From positions 2,311,788-2,375,787 of the forward strand of contig CAJQUN010000033.1 in NCBI GenBank assembly GCA_907163345.1: 64,000 bases of DNA, given 5' to 3'. Numbering within the stretch: position 1 is the first letter of the stretch; every line of letters starts with the position of its first letter. This stretch comes from Haberlea rhodopensis. Lineage: Eukaryota > Streptophyta > Magnoliopsida > Lamiales > Gesneriaceae. The position numbers and the translations under genes are program-made. Below are positions 22,573 through 34,346 of this stretch, one piece after another. Below the pieces are notes generated by a model. The model did not search any database. It was not told the origin of the DNA and saw only the letters and a list, made by a program, of their open reading frames with translations.

Positions 22573-25500
22573 ACCCCTAGAATATTGGACAAAATCAATG
22601 TGTTAATTATATTTTTAAAGCAATGACAAATATAAAATACTTGCTAGTAGAATCTATTGTGCACAATAATGGTGCATGCATGGGAGGACAAGTGTTTTCT
22701 CTAATTTTTTTATTACCACTAAAATTATATTTCCCTCCCCAAAATTTTGTATATTATTCTCTTAAAATTCTATTTTCCCCGTCTAATTTCCCCACAATTT
22801 ATGTTATTGTTTTTTTGCTTTCTGTCATGTAAATCCGCCCCTGTATCCACAACCTCACTTGTATGGACCTCCCGTTACTCATTGAAAATGTCGATACAGA
22901 GAATCCGAGGAAGATGTATCAAGAAGGTTGTGAAACGTGAAGAAGTGCGATGAGGATGTGGTCAAGAAGGATGTAAATGAGCACAATGAGGACAATATTG
23001 CTTGTCCAAGATAGGTGACTCTAATAATTGTTGGATAACAATGATGGCATTATTGCTTGACCAAGATAGGCGACTCTAACAATTGTTGGATAAATACGTT
23101 TGATGAATTGAAATTAAGCATGAAAATGAGAAAAAACCAAGAAAGAAACATGTATGAAAAATCTGGAATGTGTGATTGATCGACACTTAGGGCGTGATCA
23201 CGCCATGCAGGAAAATGAAAAAGAGAGGTGCGATCGATCGCGCCATGCAGTTTGTTCCACTGGTCGCGGCTCTTCATCTGCAGCTGTTTTTTTATGATAT
23301 GATGCCTCCAAATGATGTCTTTTGAGACACACCTTGGATTAATATAAATATAACAGTACATACGAGTTATAAAAATTAGATTTTCGAAAATCATACAACA
23401 TAGATCGAGAGAAAAGCATATCAAAGTCCAAATATACATTCACATTCATATCTTGTTCTTAAAGAAGATAGTTTGCAACATTTTTGGTTGTAGAACTTGT
23501 GATTTGTAGTGCAGCTATCACAAGTAAAAGTCGTTGTATCTTGGGAAAAGCTTGTCATATTTCGTACGCAGCATGAGCGAGGCAAAATCTTCTTAAAGAC
23601 AAAAATTGTATCACTTGCCTCGACTTGATATTATGACTGTCATCATTTCCAATGCGCCGACTATTTTGAAGCAACGAAGAACACATACAACGCACACCCG
23701 ATAACAACAATAATATATTACACATTACAATATTTAGACAATATGAATTGGTTTACAAGATTATATCATGGATTCATTTTATATCTCAGTCAACCAATTT
23801 TATTCAGAATGAATAGGAATCAATTACTGGAAAAGTCAATTATGTATCGTTTCACTTGCTCAGGATCCCACACTATAAACCACATATATAACAAGATGAG
23901 AGACAAATTGTGGTTAAAAAAACAAGTGAAACAAAATATATATTATCACTATTGTTAGTAATCCACTATCTGTATCACAAGAGATTTATTTACAGATTTA
24001 TTAAACGAATGCTAATGATTTTTTTTTATATAATCAATATAGCATAGGCTGTTATTTTATAATCGGGTCGGATTTTATTTTGTAAAAATACATTTAATCT
24101 TCGTATAAAAATTGAAAAAAAACAAAATTTTTTTGCCTCACACCAAGAAGTTTCCTGTGTAGTTACTGAGAAAGCGGGGCTATGGTAGGAGATGTGGCAA
24201 TTTTTTGTTTTTGTTTTTGGGACACATACCAAAAGCCATCAGTAAGAGAAACAAATTGAAATAAATGCATCAGTTCCCCAGTGTTGAAAATATGCATCTC
24301 TTTTTTTCATTTTAGCTTCGGATTCTAATATATATCGTTCATGTTTAGAAAGTAAATACTTCTATATACTTGATTTATTTATAGACAACTTAAAATTAAA
24401 ACAAAACACACTTTAAATAAAATAATATATACTAACATACCAATCATATTAAGTTAATCCATAGGTGTAGCTCACACAGAGTCATATAAACAATTTCCAT
24501 GTTTTCAGTCACGCTATGAATTATCCGTCATTTGTAAGGTGACCCTTGTAGGCTTAAGCTCCCCTAGTCCAAACTTCCTATAAATAGACAAAGAGACAAA
24601 GGTATGAGATTTATACTTAAATCTAAATCACACAAAGATTTATTAAATGACATAGAGTCTATATAGTGCAAGGTATCGTAAAATCGTTAAATTAAATCCA
24701 ACTAGTTACTCCAAGATTTTAGACTTGTAACTTTTTTATTAGTGAGGACAAATTGATCAATTTTCGAGAAGATACGATTATACATATATTATATCTAGGA
24801 AAAAGCTATATACGATTTTGAGATTTGTGCGCATGCACATCCCTCACAGTTTTCATGTAAGGATTGGATTAATAATTGTGGTACTTATCTAAATGTTGTA
24901 GGAGAAATAAATACTTGGTATATGGATAAAATGATACGTATAAAAAATAGCTTATCTTGGACTAATCACAAAGTGAGAAAATTATTTAATGGATCAATAT
25001 CTGTTAAGAATAAATGATGTTCCAACTCAAAATCAATTGATAATAAATTATGTAACTCATATATCTTATAAAGAACTAACATATCTTGTAAATTGTTAAT
25101 GTGTGACAACTTTCGACATACCGTCTAACGTGTGACATTATATAAGTCAAACACGTTGATTGATAATGTAGGTGACGATGAACATGTGGGCGGAATAGCC
25201 AATCATGTTAATAATACATGTATTTCAACTCAAAATCAATTGATACTGAATAAAGTAACTCATGTAATATAGCTTGTAAATTTTCAATATGAAACAACTC
25301 TCAACAATATCCAAAACATAACCAGGTCCATGCTCCATATGTAAAGTTTTATTAAACTTAATCCATAATCAGATATGGTTTTTAAATCAGAAATTAATTT
25401 CCCCCCCAAAGAAGACTATTTCTAGACTTCCGTTCGTTTGTGGGACCGAAGCCAGTGAACAGACTTGTTCTTGCATGAGAAGTCACCCTCAATTCATTTA

Positions 25501-25689
25501 ATCTAAATTAATTTTAGTTTCAGTTTTTTTTACGTAAACATATATTATATTAAAATAAACCACAGCGTGAGGTATTATCCATAGAGAACGTTAAGGATGA
25601 GCGACACTTACAACGGGCGATCATAGTCAATGAGGCATTGTCACCTTAATCTTTAACTAAATGTTCACTTGCGTAAACCACATTCTACG
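22573..25689. other. Intergenic stretch
   Basis: No gene is recognised. Around 23160-23270, GCGCCATGCAG-type words occur next to GATCGATCG, resembling the motif cluster in the LTR at 26.6 kb. A diverged direct repeat of about 90 bases (25017-25110 and 25221-25310, both containing ACTCAAAATCAATTGATA) is present. The rest is AT-rich. Confidence 0.5.
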
Positions 25690-26603
25690 TAAATAGGATT
25701 AAGATCATATCACTATTGATTGAGATTTTTCACTATGTCTTTCACTTACAGTATTTATATACATTACATCTTATACCTCTTTTACATAGTAAAAATCATT
25801 AAATCTCGCTCAGTTTAACTCCAAGAAGCAATCCTGGCTCTCCCCAGCTATAAGTCCCTACAGAACAACCACATAAAACATAAGAATTGAAATGATGTTC
25901 ACAATAACATCAATATAATGCATCAATACAATATAAACAACTTCTTGTAAGTCATGCATTTGCAATACTCCTCTTTGGTTGTTCCTGTACATATCACCTG
26001 TACATACTTCAAAACAGAATATGCAACATAATTCAATTGGCCAAATATGTCATCACATATTTCATTCAACATCCTGTTATAACGGGACTGATATGATATG
26101 CTCATTAGCTCAATATGTCAGTGGCTCAGCCTTCACTTCTCATATTAGCAGCACATATCATATAACGTTCCTCACACATTATAGCAGCTAAAGCATATGC
26201 CCAACAATGACATACCTCTCATGCCAAAACATATGCTCAACAATAGCATACCTCTCGTGGCATCAATCTCAACCTCATGCCAAAGCATATGCTCAACAAT
26301 AGCATACCTCTCGTGGCATCAATCTCAACAACATGCATTTATATCCTCATAAATGTATACGCATATGATATCATCAATCATATATCTCAATCTCAACATC
26401 ATCATAATAATAACATCAATACTCGTACGTCAACACGTACCTGTTGTACGACACAAAATATATAAGTCAGGTGTCAATGTTTAACCGTCTCGTTGTCCCG
26501 TCCCCTGTGATAATGCTACATAAACACCAACAATGTATAATGTCATAAACCATGTTATGAAACAACTACCAAGAAAATATTACATTTTCCTAATCTTGGT
26601 CTT

Positions 26604-26805
26604 GCGATCGATCGGTCAATCCCAGCGATCGATCGCTCCAACTAATTCACCCTAGCGATCGATCGGTAAAAAGCTAACGATCGATCAGTACTAAATCTGA
26701 ATTTCATACAAAAGCAACGGCATTAGAGCGATCGATCGCTACATGAACCGCCTTAGACATTCCCCTGTTTCAGCGATCGATCGGTACGTCTACCGATCGA
26801 TCGGT
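26604..26805. repeat. Cluster of seven CGATCGATCG-type palindromic motifs
   Basis: AGCGATCGATCGGT or close variants occur at 26604, 26624, 26654, 26676, 26727, 26772 and 26792, at irregular spacing (20 to 51 bases). The sequence between them is not repeated. Two more occur in the related LTR at 58554 and 58577. Confidence 0.9.
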
Positions 26806-27099
26806 CGACAACAGAAATCCAATACCATGGCGATTTCATGTCTATCTTCTTGGTGCTTCTCATACACCTCACTTCTTAACATTAAAACTTGTTGCATGCA
26901 AACTCTAGCATCATCAAAACATGTTTCCTTAATTACACAACTAAATTCTTTGCATGTTATCAACTAGTAAATCCAACCATGATACTTTTGGAGTTCACTT
27001 CACACAACTCAAAGGCAACTACATAGACAAGCTTATAAACATCACTTCTTTACCAAATATGTTCAATTCCAAGTAAAAGACTTGTTTAGTTGATATCCC

Positions 27100-28377
27100 T
27101 GTTGGGATATGCCCTAAGACAAGTCATTAGATGATTGTTTATGACATACACTGTATTATGATTTTATAAATGGCAAATTATTATTATATCTTATTCGAAT
27201 ATCTGTGCAATATGAATTGATATATAAGTTAATGTCCTTAGAATAATATTGTATTGTTCTTAAAGATTGTCCCTAGTCAAGTATTATCATGAATTAAGAT
27301 AATGATAATGCATTAAGACTAGTATGTTTTGATTGATGAATTGTTCATAGATATGAGATATCAAATCAACACATGGGTACATGTTAGAGAACGATGTACT
27401 GGACAGACCCACCATGAGAATGCTACATGGATAGTTATATGAGTGTCATAAGCAATTCTCATATATAACAGGAGAAGTGTTTGGGCCCTTGATCAAGTAA
27501 AACTAAAATGCATGGCCGTGCTCGAATGAGTCGATATGTGATATCGAGCTTATTCGTTTATTCTAGTTCTACTTGGGGATCAAGAAATAAAGATTGAATA
27601 TACGAGTATGACTATTCCATGACTCGTGTTCAATCTAAACGCATTGGACAAAGGGATTAAGTTACATGGTTAATATTATCACAAGTTCTTAGGTTATGTC
27701 GAGTCAATGACATTCTTGTAATTTGGGTAGCCTTGATGTGTTGCTAGATACCGCTCATTGCTTGTGACATAAAATGAGATTTTATGTCACTGCCAACATT
27801 GCAAGATCCTATCGGGTCGCACAAAAGATTAAATCGATAAGGGGAATTAAATTCATTGGATGAATTAATTAATTAAGAAGAGTCTTAATTACATGATTAT
27901 AAGGATTTAATTAAATCATGGGTTTGGGCCTATGAAGCTTTAAGAAAGTCTTGAACCTTTAATTAAATCCAACATATATATGATAACAAGGTTAATGAGG
28001 ATTAATCATACAATTCATAAAAACCTAAAAACCTAAGAGTCACGGCCGCCGCATCATTGGAAGCTCTCGGCCACCGCCGCCTTGATCTTCACGGCCGCCG
28101 TCGTCCGGTTATTGTAACCGTGTGGTTTTGATTAGTTTAAGAACAAGTCTAGCAACTTGTTCTTGAACACCCTTTCGATTTGATCGTGTGGATACCGTAG
28201 AGACAAATGTGCAAACTTTTGTTTGTGACTCGAGGTGCTACAACGTGGAATCTGCTTCAAACACGCTACAAGGGTGTGACTCTTTTAATCATTCCGATAT
28301 GAATACTCTGTATAGGTCCTCGGTTAGGAATCCATAGTTTTATTTCCGTTGCGCACTTGTGTGTTGGATTCCTTACA
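27100..28377 (+). mobile_element. Solo LTR, 1278 bp, with perfect target duplication
   Basis: It starts TGTTGGGATATGCCC and ends GGATTCCTTACA. The flanks are ATCCC on both sides (27095-27099 and 28378-28382). A second copy lies at 56183-57630. No internal domain or primer-binding site is adjacent, so this is a solo LTR left after recombination, probably copia-type. A GC-rich patch (about 28043-28100) with CGGCCGCCG words is absent from the second copy. Confidence 0.88.
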
Positions 28378-28833
28378 ATCCCCACCACATATTCAAGAAC
28401 ACTTTGAGAGGAGTGTGTAGAAAATTACTAGGTGAGTTATGGTGAAGTGTGAGTTTAAAATCTGATTTTGAAGTTAAATCACATGCTTTCCAAATTCAAA
28501 TGAAATCCATATGAAATTCAACCTCCATGCACATCACATGCTAACTCAAGTTCAAATGCATATCAAACTCATGTCTACTTGTTATTTCATTACATACCAT
28601 CTTCCATCATCATGTATCCTTGCTACATTTGTACAACCATGTAGCTTTCTATGTTAAATCAATACATAAGTTTAGGAATGTATTCACGAGTCTCCACTCA
28701 ACAACTAAGCATACACTTGTGTGTATTCATCATACTCGATTCAACCCGACCTCGAATTCATATCCGACAGTAACTCTCACGTATTTACGCCATAATCATA
28801 TTAAACAAGTATAAGTCATATCGAGGCATTACA

Positions 28834-29388
28834 CAATGTCCAAGCGACATCTACAAATAGACAAACGAAAATGTGCAAAGATAATGAGATTCATAGCAAA
28901 AGGGCAAGATTGATCAAGATACTCCAAAGACCACCAACACTAATTCAAGTCTCCTCAAACCAAGTATCTCAAAGTAATTTCACAAGATATGTTTTAAGAA
29001 GTCCTACAATTATATGCAACATAAAATTACAACTAAATTTCACTTGTCTATATTATTAGTCAAATTAAAAAAACTTTCACAGCGTTTCAAATTAAACGGT
29101 GAACTGGTGGAATTAGTGAAAGTTAAATCTTGACAACAGTTTTCGACAAGGAAATAATGGATCAATCCATACTCGTCTAATGATTGGATCAAAGAATCCA
29201 GAATTTGTATTGCTTCACTTTGATTCTCTATTTTGTGATTTGGATAGTAAGAAGTCATGATCCAGTGTAATTAATCTATTATAATTCGGGGTTTAAGCAC
29301 CCTAGTTCATTTTATAAAAATTTGAAAAAAAAATGGTAAACTTGTGGGCCCCATTTGTCCCCAACTCTGACTTCATTTTCTCGCACTC
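28834..29388. other. Upstream region of the HD-Zip gene
   Basis: AT-rich and without a recognisable gene; presumably the promoter of the HD-Zip gene. It holds a small minus-strand open frame (29040-29258) with no known motif. Confidence 0.45.
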
Positions 29389-29396
29389 TATAAATA
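29389..29396 (+). promoter_or_regulatory. TATA box of the HD-Zip gene
   Basis: TATAAATA lies 116 bases before the ATG, followed by a pyrimidine- and C-rich stretch (CCCTCTCTTCAATCCCC) typical of a plant 5' leader. Confidence 0.7.
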
Positions 29397-29511
29397 CACA
29401 CTCAAAATTCCAGTAACTCCATCATTTCATATATTTGTCAAACCCTCTCTTCAATCCCCACCCCCACCAAATACTAAACTGATCCAAATACAGAGAGGAT
29501 TTTGAAACAAA

Positions 29512-30078
29512 ATGAGTCTCTCATCAATCAACCCAAAAAATAACCCATCCAAAAACGTAAAAAAGAGGCTGAATCAAGACCAAATCATGCTCCTCGAATC
29601 AAGCTTCGATGCCAGCCAGAAGCTGGACCCGGAGTGCAAGTTTCAGTTGGCGCGCGAACTCAGCGTCCCCCCGAGACAAATTGCCATTTGGTACCAGAAC
29701 AAAAGAGCCCGGTGGAAGAGCCAGAACCTGGAGCTCGACTACAGTGCGCTTGAGGTCCGGCTCGAAGCCGCGTTAACTGAGAAAAGACAATTGGAGAAAG
29801 AAGTATGCAACCTTCGTGGAGAGCTGAAACGTACTGAAGAAATGCTGTTTGCTTCCAGACTGGCTCATGCTGAAGTCGATCAAGCTAATTGGATCCCTCC
29901 TGTATCTTCTCTGTCAAGTTGCTGCGACGAAGGAGGCGCAAACTCGAGCCTGAATGATGATATTGGCTGGCAGGGAAACAGTGCCGCCGCTGGTGAAGCT
30001 TTGCAGTTTGAAGAACTTTATGCATGTTTAATGATGAATGGAAAGGGATTCAATCATGAAAAGGAATTTTCGTTATAG
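29512..30078 (+). CDS. HD-Zip class I homeobox-leucine zipper transcription factor (ATHB-52/54 type)
   Basis: A 188-residue nuclear transcription factor in one open frame. The homeodomain covers about residues 17-71; helix 3 reads QIAIWYQNKRARWKSQ. A leucine zipper follows directly (about 72-115, LELDYSALEVRLEAALTEKR then LEKEVCNLRGELKRTEEML), the HD-Zip arrangement that binds CAATNATTG-type sites as a dimer. The short length, lack of introns and acidic C-terminus with aromatic residues (FEELYACLMM) fit the small class I members related to Arabidopsis ATHB-52 and ATHB-54. Tyrosine replaces the usual phenylalanine in the WFQN core (Y61). The start is supported by the TATA box and leader upstream, and a poly(A) signal follows. 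The gene is visibly GC-richer than its surroundings. Stress, auxin or ethylene roles known for relatives cannot be read from the sequence. Confidence 0.92.
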   Translation: MSLSSINPKNNPSKNVKKRLNQDQIMLLESSFDASQKLDPECKFQLARELSVPPRQIAIWYQNKRARWKSQNLELDYSALEVRLEAALTEKRQLEKEVCNLRGELKRTEEMLFASRLAHAEVDQANWIPPVSSLSSCCDEGGANSSLNDDIGWQGNSAAAGEALQFEELYACLMMNGKGFNHEKEFSL

Positions 30079-30148
30079 AAACCTGATTTCGTAATTTGAT
30101 GAAAATTATAATTTTTTTTTTTTAATTTATTGTTGGAATACGTTTATC

Positions 30149-30154
30149 AATAAA
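30149..30154 (+). terminator. Poly(A) signal of the HD-Zip gene
   Basis: AATAAA is 71 bases after the stop codon, preceded by a T-rich stretch. Confidence 0.6.
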
Positions 30155-30762
30155 ACTTTAGAATTTAATTTACACTAGTCTTATTCTGCACGTCTTGCGT
30201 GCATATACTTTTTTTTTTGTAAATTGTTGTGATTTGTAACGTCGTTTTGTACTTTGGTTTTAGCTTTTTTTAATTTAAATTATAAAATGATTATACAGTA
30301 TTTTTATATTTAATTTTTTTTAGAATTTTAATAATTTTTTTAGGATAATATGATAATTTGTATGATAGATATGATGGTAATTTGTGTGATTGTGAATGTC
30401 ATAATGTAAATTGATTGGTACATAGATAATAAGTGTGATTGTAATATTTTAGATTGGTAAGGGCATGAGTGTAATTAGATATTGATAATTTTAAAAAGAA
30501 AATGAGGGTAATTTTGGAATGTAAAAATGGCCATACTAAGTTAATTTTTATAAGGGGTTTAAACATTATAATATAGTATAGATGTAGCATTGGCGTGAGG
30601 AAGAATTTATTTTCAGGCTAATAAATCGAGTGTCAGTTCTTATAATTAACCAAATTTAGGAACGTATATCTTACATGTAGCATCGAACTCGAGTCAATAC
30701 ACCCAAAATTTGGGTGATTAAACCATCACTGCTATGATGGTTGCTTCTGGTCCATTTTTTGG
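30155..30762. other. AT-rich intergenic stretch
   Basis: No gene. Loose repeats of TGTGATTGT-like words occur at 30350-30480. Confidence 0.45.
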
Positions 30763-30914
30763 GGTTTCATTGTTGCCGTCCTTAAGGGCACTGCCCTCAG
30801 GGGCTCATTCACCATCCATTTAGAATCTTTTTTTTTCATTTTAAAAAAAAGATTCCAAATGAATGGTGATGATGCCCTAAAGGCACTACCCTTGAGGACA
30901 TCATCAAACAAACC
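30763..30914. mobile_element. Mutator-like miniature foldback element, second copy
   Basis: It begins GGTTTCATTGTTGCCG and ends CATCAAACAAACC. The arms include CTTAAGGGCACTGCCCTCAG and its near-inverse, and the centre AGAATC...GATTCC matches the element at 11950-12097. The 9-bp flanks ATTTTTTGG (30754-30762) and ATGTTTTGG (30915-30923) differ at one base. Confidence 0.78.
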
Positions 30915-31257
30915 ATGTTTTGGTATGCCAAGTTAGACAAAATTTCTGGCGCCGCCTATCAAATCTCAATGTTTTCCTATTATTATATATCATCTCTCTC
31001 AATAAAGTAAATGACAAGAGCATTAAAATCATCTCCTATTCATTGCTTAGGCGTGGGGCAATTTTAAGTTAAGGTGTCATTTTCATTTTAATTGTAAAGC
31101 AATTATTATGGCATATAATTCATACTCTAGTAAATGCTTTGATTAATTAAAAAATATAATTAGCAAACCTTGCAGTTTTTTCTATTCTGACGATATTATT
31201 TTTTTATTATGATTTTTCTTAAACACTTGAAATGAAAAATATAAAACTAAAAACTAA

Positions 31258-31662
31258 GGTCATTTGGTTTGCGGGATGAGATAAGTAATGTAATGATTAA
31301 AACTATACGATGATGATAAATAATATAGTGTGATAAGTTATATGGTGTTTGGTTTTGAGGATAAGATGTTGGATTAATTTTATTGTTTGGTATAATGACT
31401 AAAATATCTTCAAAATTTTGAATTTAAAATTTCGAAGTGAATTTTCAAATTTTTGGGATTAAGTTATAGAAATAAGTTGAAATTTGTTGTGGGAATTTTA
31501 AATTTTAAAATAGTAAAAAAAGTTAGGAAATGATATATATGCCATTTGCTATAATGCGGGATAAAATGATGTGATAATTTTTTTTCAATCCTAAAAACCA
31601 AATATTGGATTAAAAATTAATCCTAAAACTATTGATCCATATCATGCAAACCAAACATGGCC
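31258..31662. mobile_element. Miniature inverted-repeat element (Tourist/PIF-like)
   Basis: The left end GGTCATTTGGTTTGCGGGAT and the right end ATCATGCAAACCAAACATGG are inverted matches. TAA precedes the left end and a TAA occurs two bases beyond the right end, compatible with the TAA/TTA target preference of PIF/Harbinger elements. The interior is AT-rich and non-coding. Confidence 0.6.
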
Positions 31663-33308
31663 TTTAAGAGTTTATTAAGTTGTTCCACCAAGAATCAACA
31701 AATCTGGATTCAATGTAAGAATTCTTGCATCTATTGCTTACTACTTGTGTGAGAACCATATATTTTTTTCCATTTTATAGGGCAGACTTTTCAGTATCAG
31801 ATCTTAAGACTTTAATATCTCTACCCATCATCAATTTTCAAACTAAGAAATTAATTTTGCTAGCCACATATACTCCAAAGGCATGCCATATATATCTTAT
31901 TTATTACCTCATTCTAGTAATTAATATCATATTTTTTACAACCCATGATTAGCTTGGTGATTTGTCGCTCGACTCCACTCATGTTGACGAGGGATCGAGT
32001 CTCCCCATCCCCCAATTACCATGCCCGACAAATCAACTACACATATATTAACTATATAATGATATATATACATGTTTTTTCTTTTATTAACCATATTAAA
32101 CCCCTGCTAGAATTAGCGTTGGTAGTTAATTTTCGACGACTCATTAGTTATTGACAAATGGAAAAGAGATTATTATAAAAATAGAATAATTAAAATGTTT
32201 TCATTGTAGGATGGGCGAATGGACGCTATATTGGGGGTAGCTGTCCCCCTCAAACAAAAATAATTACCATGAATATTTTTTTAAAATTTCCTCCAATTTT
32301 TATGTTATTACCCCTAAATAAATATTCTAAATTCGTTCCTGATTCCAGGTTCACAAAGAAATCAACTAATTAAACGAATGAAAAAGCCAAGGCTATGTTT
32401 GGTTTCATTTTCAAAATTATGGTTTTGTTTTTTGAAAATAAAAATATAATAATTTCACCACATTTTCTTAAAATACACGTTCATTATATTTCACATACAA
32501 TTATTTTTCTCAATCATATTCTTGAAAGAACTAGATTATCATATTATATTCTAATTATTAAATCATATTTTTACATTATAATATTAGAAAAGTAAATATA
32601 TTCTTATATAACATGATATCTATAAAAAACATCCCATTCAAAAAGTAAATTAAAATCAAACATAATGTTTTTAAAAAAAAACACGGAAAAATGTTAATCT
32701 AAAAACGCTCAAAACAAATCCAAAGATAGTCCAAGACTTTTGAAAATCTGTACAGACGCAATTGATTTTTGTTTATATACCTATATTTAGCAATATATAC
32801 ACATAAGTATTTCAGAAGAGGGACCAAATCAATTTTTTTAAGCAAAACGTAACTCGAACCCGAATCTGTCTAAATGGCATAAGCTCTCATCTATCCCGGA
32901 AAGGCCGGAGAGCTCTATTGCGTCCCATTTTATTTCAATTGTTTTTTTTATAAGAGAGTGTTATTTAAATTGATGTAAACACCCGAAATGCAATTGGGTT
33001 TGGATTTTTCATTTTAGTTTCATGGACATAGTTGTTAGAAAGTGTTTGGGCTGCAATATCAGTTAAACACTGAAAGCATCGGACCGAGCCCGAGAATCAC
33101 TAACATCTGTCCAACATACCCCATGCATACCATATCAATTTGGATGATAAAAATAGATTTTATACTCTTTTTTTTTTTTTAGAATTTATATATATAATCT
33201 AAATTATTCATTGGAAGTGAGATAAATAATTATGGATGTCACGGTATGTTGGAAGTGAGACGTCACGGTATATATAATCTAAATTATTCATTGGAAGTGA
33301 TATATATA
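31663..33308. other. Intergenic stretch
   Basis: AT-rich. A weaker inverted pair (about 32389 TATGTTTGGTTTCA and 32665 AATCAAACATAATG) may mark another miniature element. A word of about 34 bases (ATATATAATCTAAATTATTC and beyond) is duplicated at 33189-33222 and 33269-33302. No gene is recognised. Confidence 0.45.
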
Positions 33309-33492
33309 CAGAGGTGGAGCCACACTCAAGCTAGGTGGGGCTCCAACCCTATCTATTTTTTTTTTTAAATTTAGTAGTGTAATTTTTTAAAATTTGTTCT
33401 TGTAGCCCGACCATATATTACTCTTTTAACCCTATATTTTGATTTACATTCTTATCATTCTCAGGTAATCTTAAATGCTGGCTCCGCCCCTG
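33309..33492. mobile_element. hAT-type miniature element, 184 bp
   Basis: The ends are CAGAGGTGGAGCCA and TGGCTCCGCCCCTG, inverted matches with two differences. The 8-bp flanks are TATATATA (33301-33308) and TATATAAA (33493-33500). CAGGGGCGG-type ends are common among plant hAT miniature elements. Confidence 0.78.
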
Positions 33493-33894
33493 TATATAAA
33501 TATATATCATTTACAACTCTATTTTTTATTATCCGTATTTTATATTTATTTTATGTACAAATAGACGATTATACTTAGTTTTTAACATATATATCTCTCG
33601 ACATTTTGGTTATCTTTAATCCAAACAGAATAAATTAGAATTGGCCCAATATAAGACTTGGAAGAGGAATTCACCCCGCCTAGTAACCATGGGAAAGAAA
33701 TTGTATTTTTTCTAGGTTAAAAATGTAATAAAGATAAACAAAGTTCGGGCCACTTTAATTTGATAAAGAAAAGGAACCGGGGTCGGCGTGATTTATTATC
33801 AATATTTAAATATTTAAAACCAGATTTTGATAAATATAATTAATTTTATATAAATAAATAAATAAATCAGAAGACTCTAGTACCCAATAATTCT

Positions 33895-34262
33895 AATAGA
33901 GCTGTTAAAACGTGTCAAACTAATCTAAATGTGTGGCCTATCTAACCCGTGGCCCAAACAAGTCAAGCCTGTTTGGGCCCACCTCCCGACCCGTCGGGTA
34001 AACTCCAACCCGACACTTGACAAGTCATGTATTGGGGAGGCCAATCCATGTTGTTATAAACAAATATAATTAAATATATATTGTAACTTTTAAGCATGAG
34101 CAAGTGAGAAATATATAATAGATTAGATTTTTTAATATAATATTGAGTTTTTATTTATGAATTGATGTAAAAAAGAATAACTATTTAAAAAAAGGGCAGG
34201 CTCGAGGGTTAGCCCGCCAACCCACCAAAACCCACCGCACGACAGGTCACCCCTACAGGCCC
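33895..34262. repeat. Degenerate hAT-type miniature element next to the exonuclease gene
   Basis: It starts TAGAGCTGTTAAAACGTGTC and ends near GACAGGTCACCCCTA. GC-rich blocks with GGGCCCACC and CCCGACCCG words lie inside both ends with an AT-rich centre, the same layout as 7136-7632. Its right edge is 85 bases before the exonuclease start codon. No target duplication is found. Confidence 0.5.
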
Positions 34263-34346
34263 AAAAATATTTGATGATCCTGTTGGCCTGACCCAATTTG
34301 ATACCGCAATCTTCGGCTCTTGGATTCGCCATCGTTAAACCTCGCC

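Larger units (their letters stand above)
25690..28833 (-). mobile_element. Gypsy-type LTR, solo or fragment, interrupted by another LTR
   Basis: Patchy similarity to the LTR at 57711-59346 runs through both copies: GAGTCCCTACA-like starts, AGCAGCACATATCATAT, GCATATGCTCAACAATAGCA, CAACACGTACCTG and the shared right end TCGAGGCATTACA. On the minus strand it starts TGTAATGCCTCGA. A 1.28 kb solo LTR is inserted at 27100-28377. No internal retroelement coding is adjacent. The left boundary is uncertain and could be 25600 or earlier. Confidence 0.65.

Noticed and set aside
22630..22850. Another hAT miniature element ending CCGCCCCTG
   Set aside because: Only the right end is convincing; no left inverted partner or 8-bp duplication was found.
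26604..26805. Bacterial origin or DnaA/SeqA-like GATC cluster
   Set aside because: The context is a plant retroelement LTR; no bacterial sequence is nearby.
32840..32930. tRNA-like words (CGAACCCGAATC) near 32.85 kb
   Set aside because: No second box or acceptor stem.
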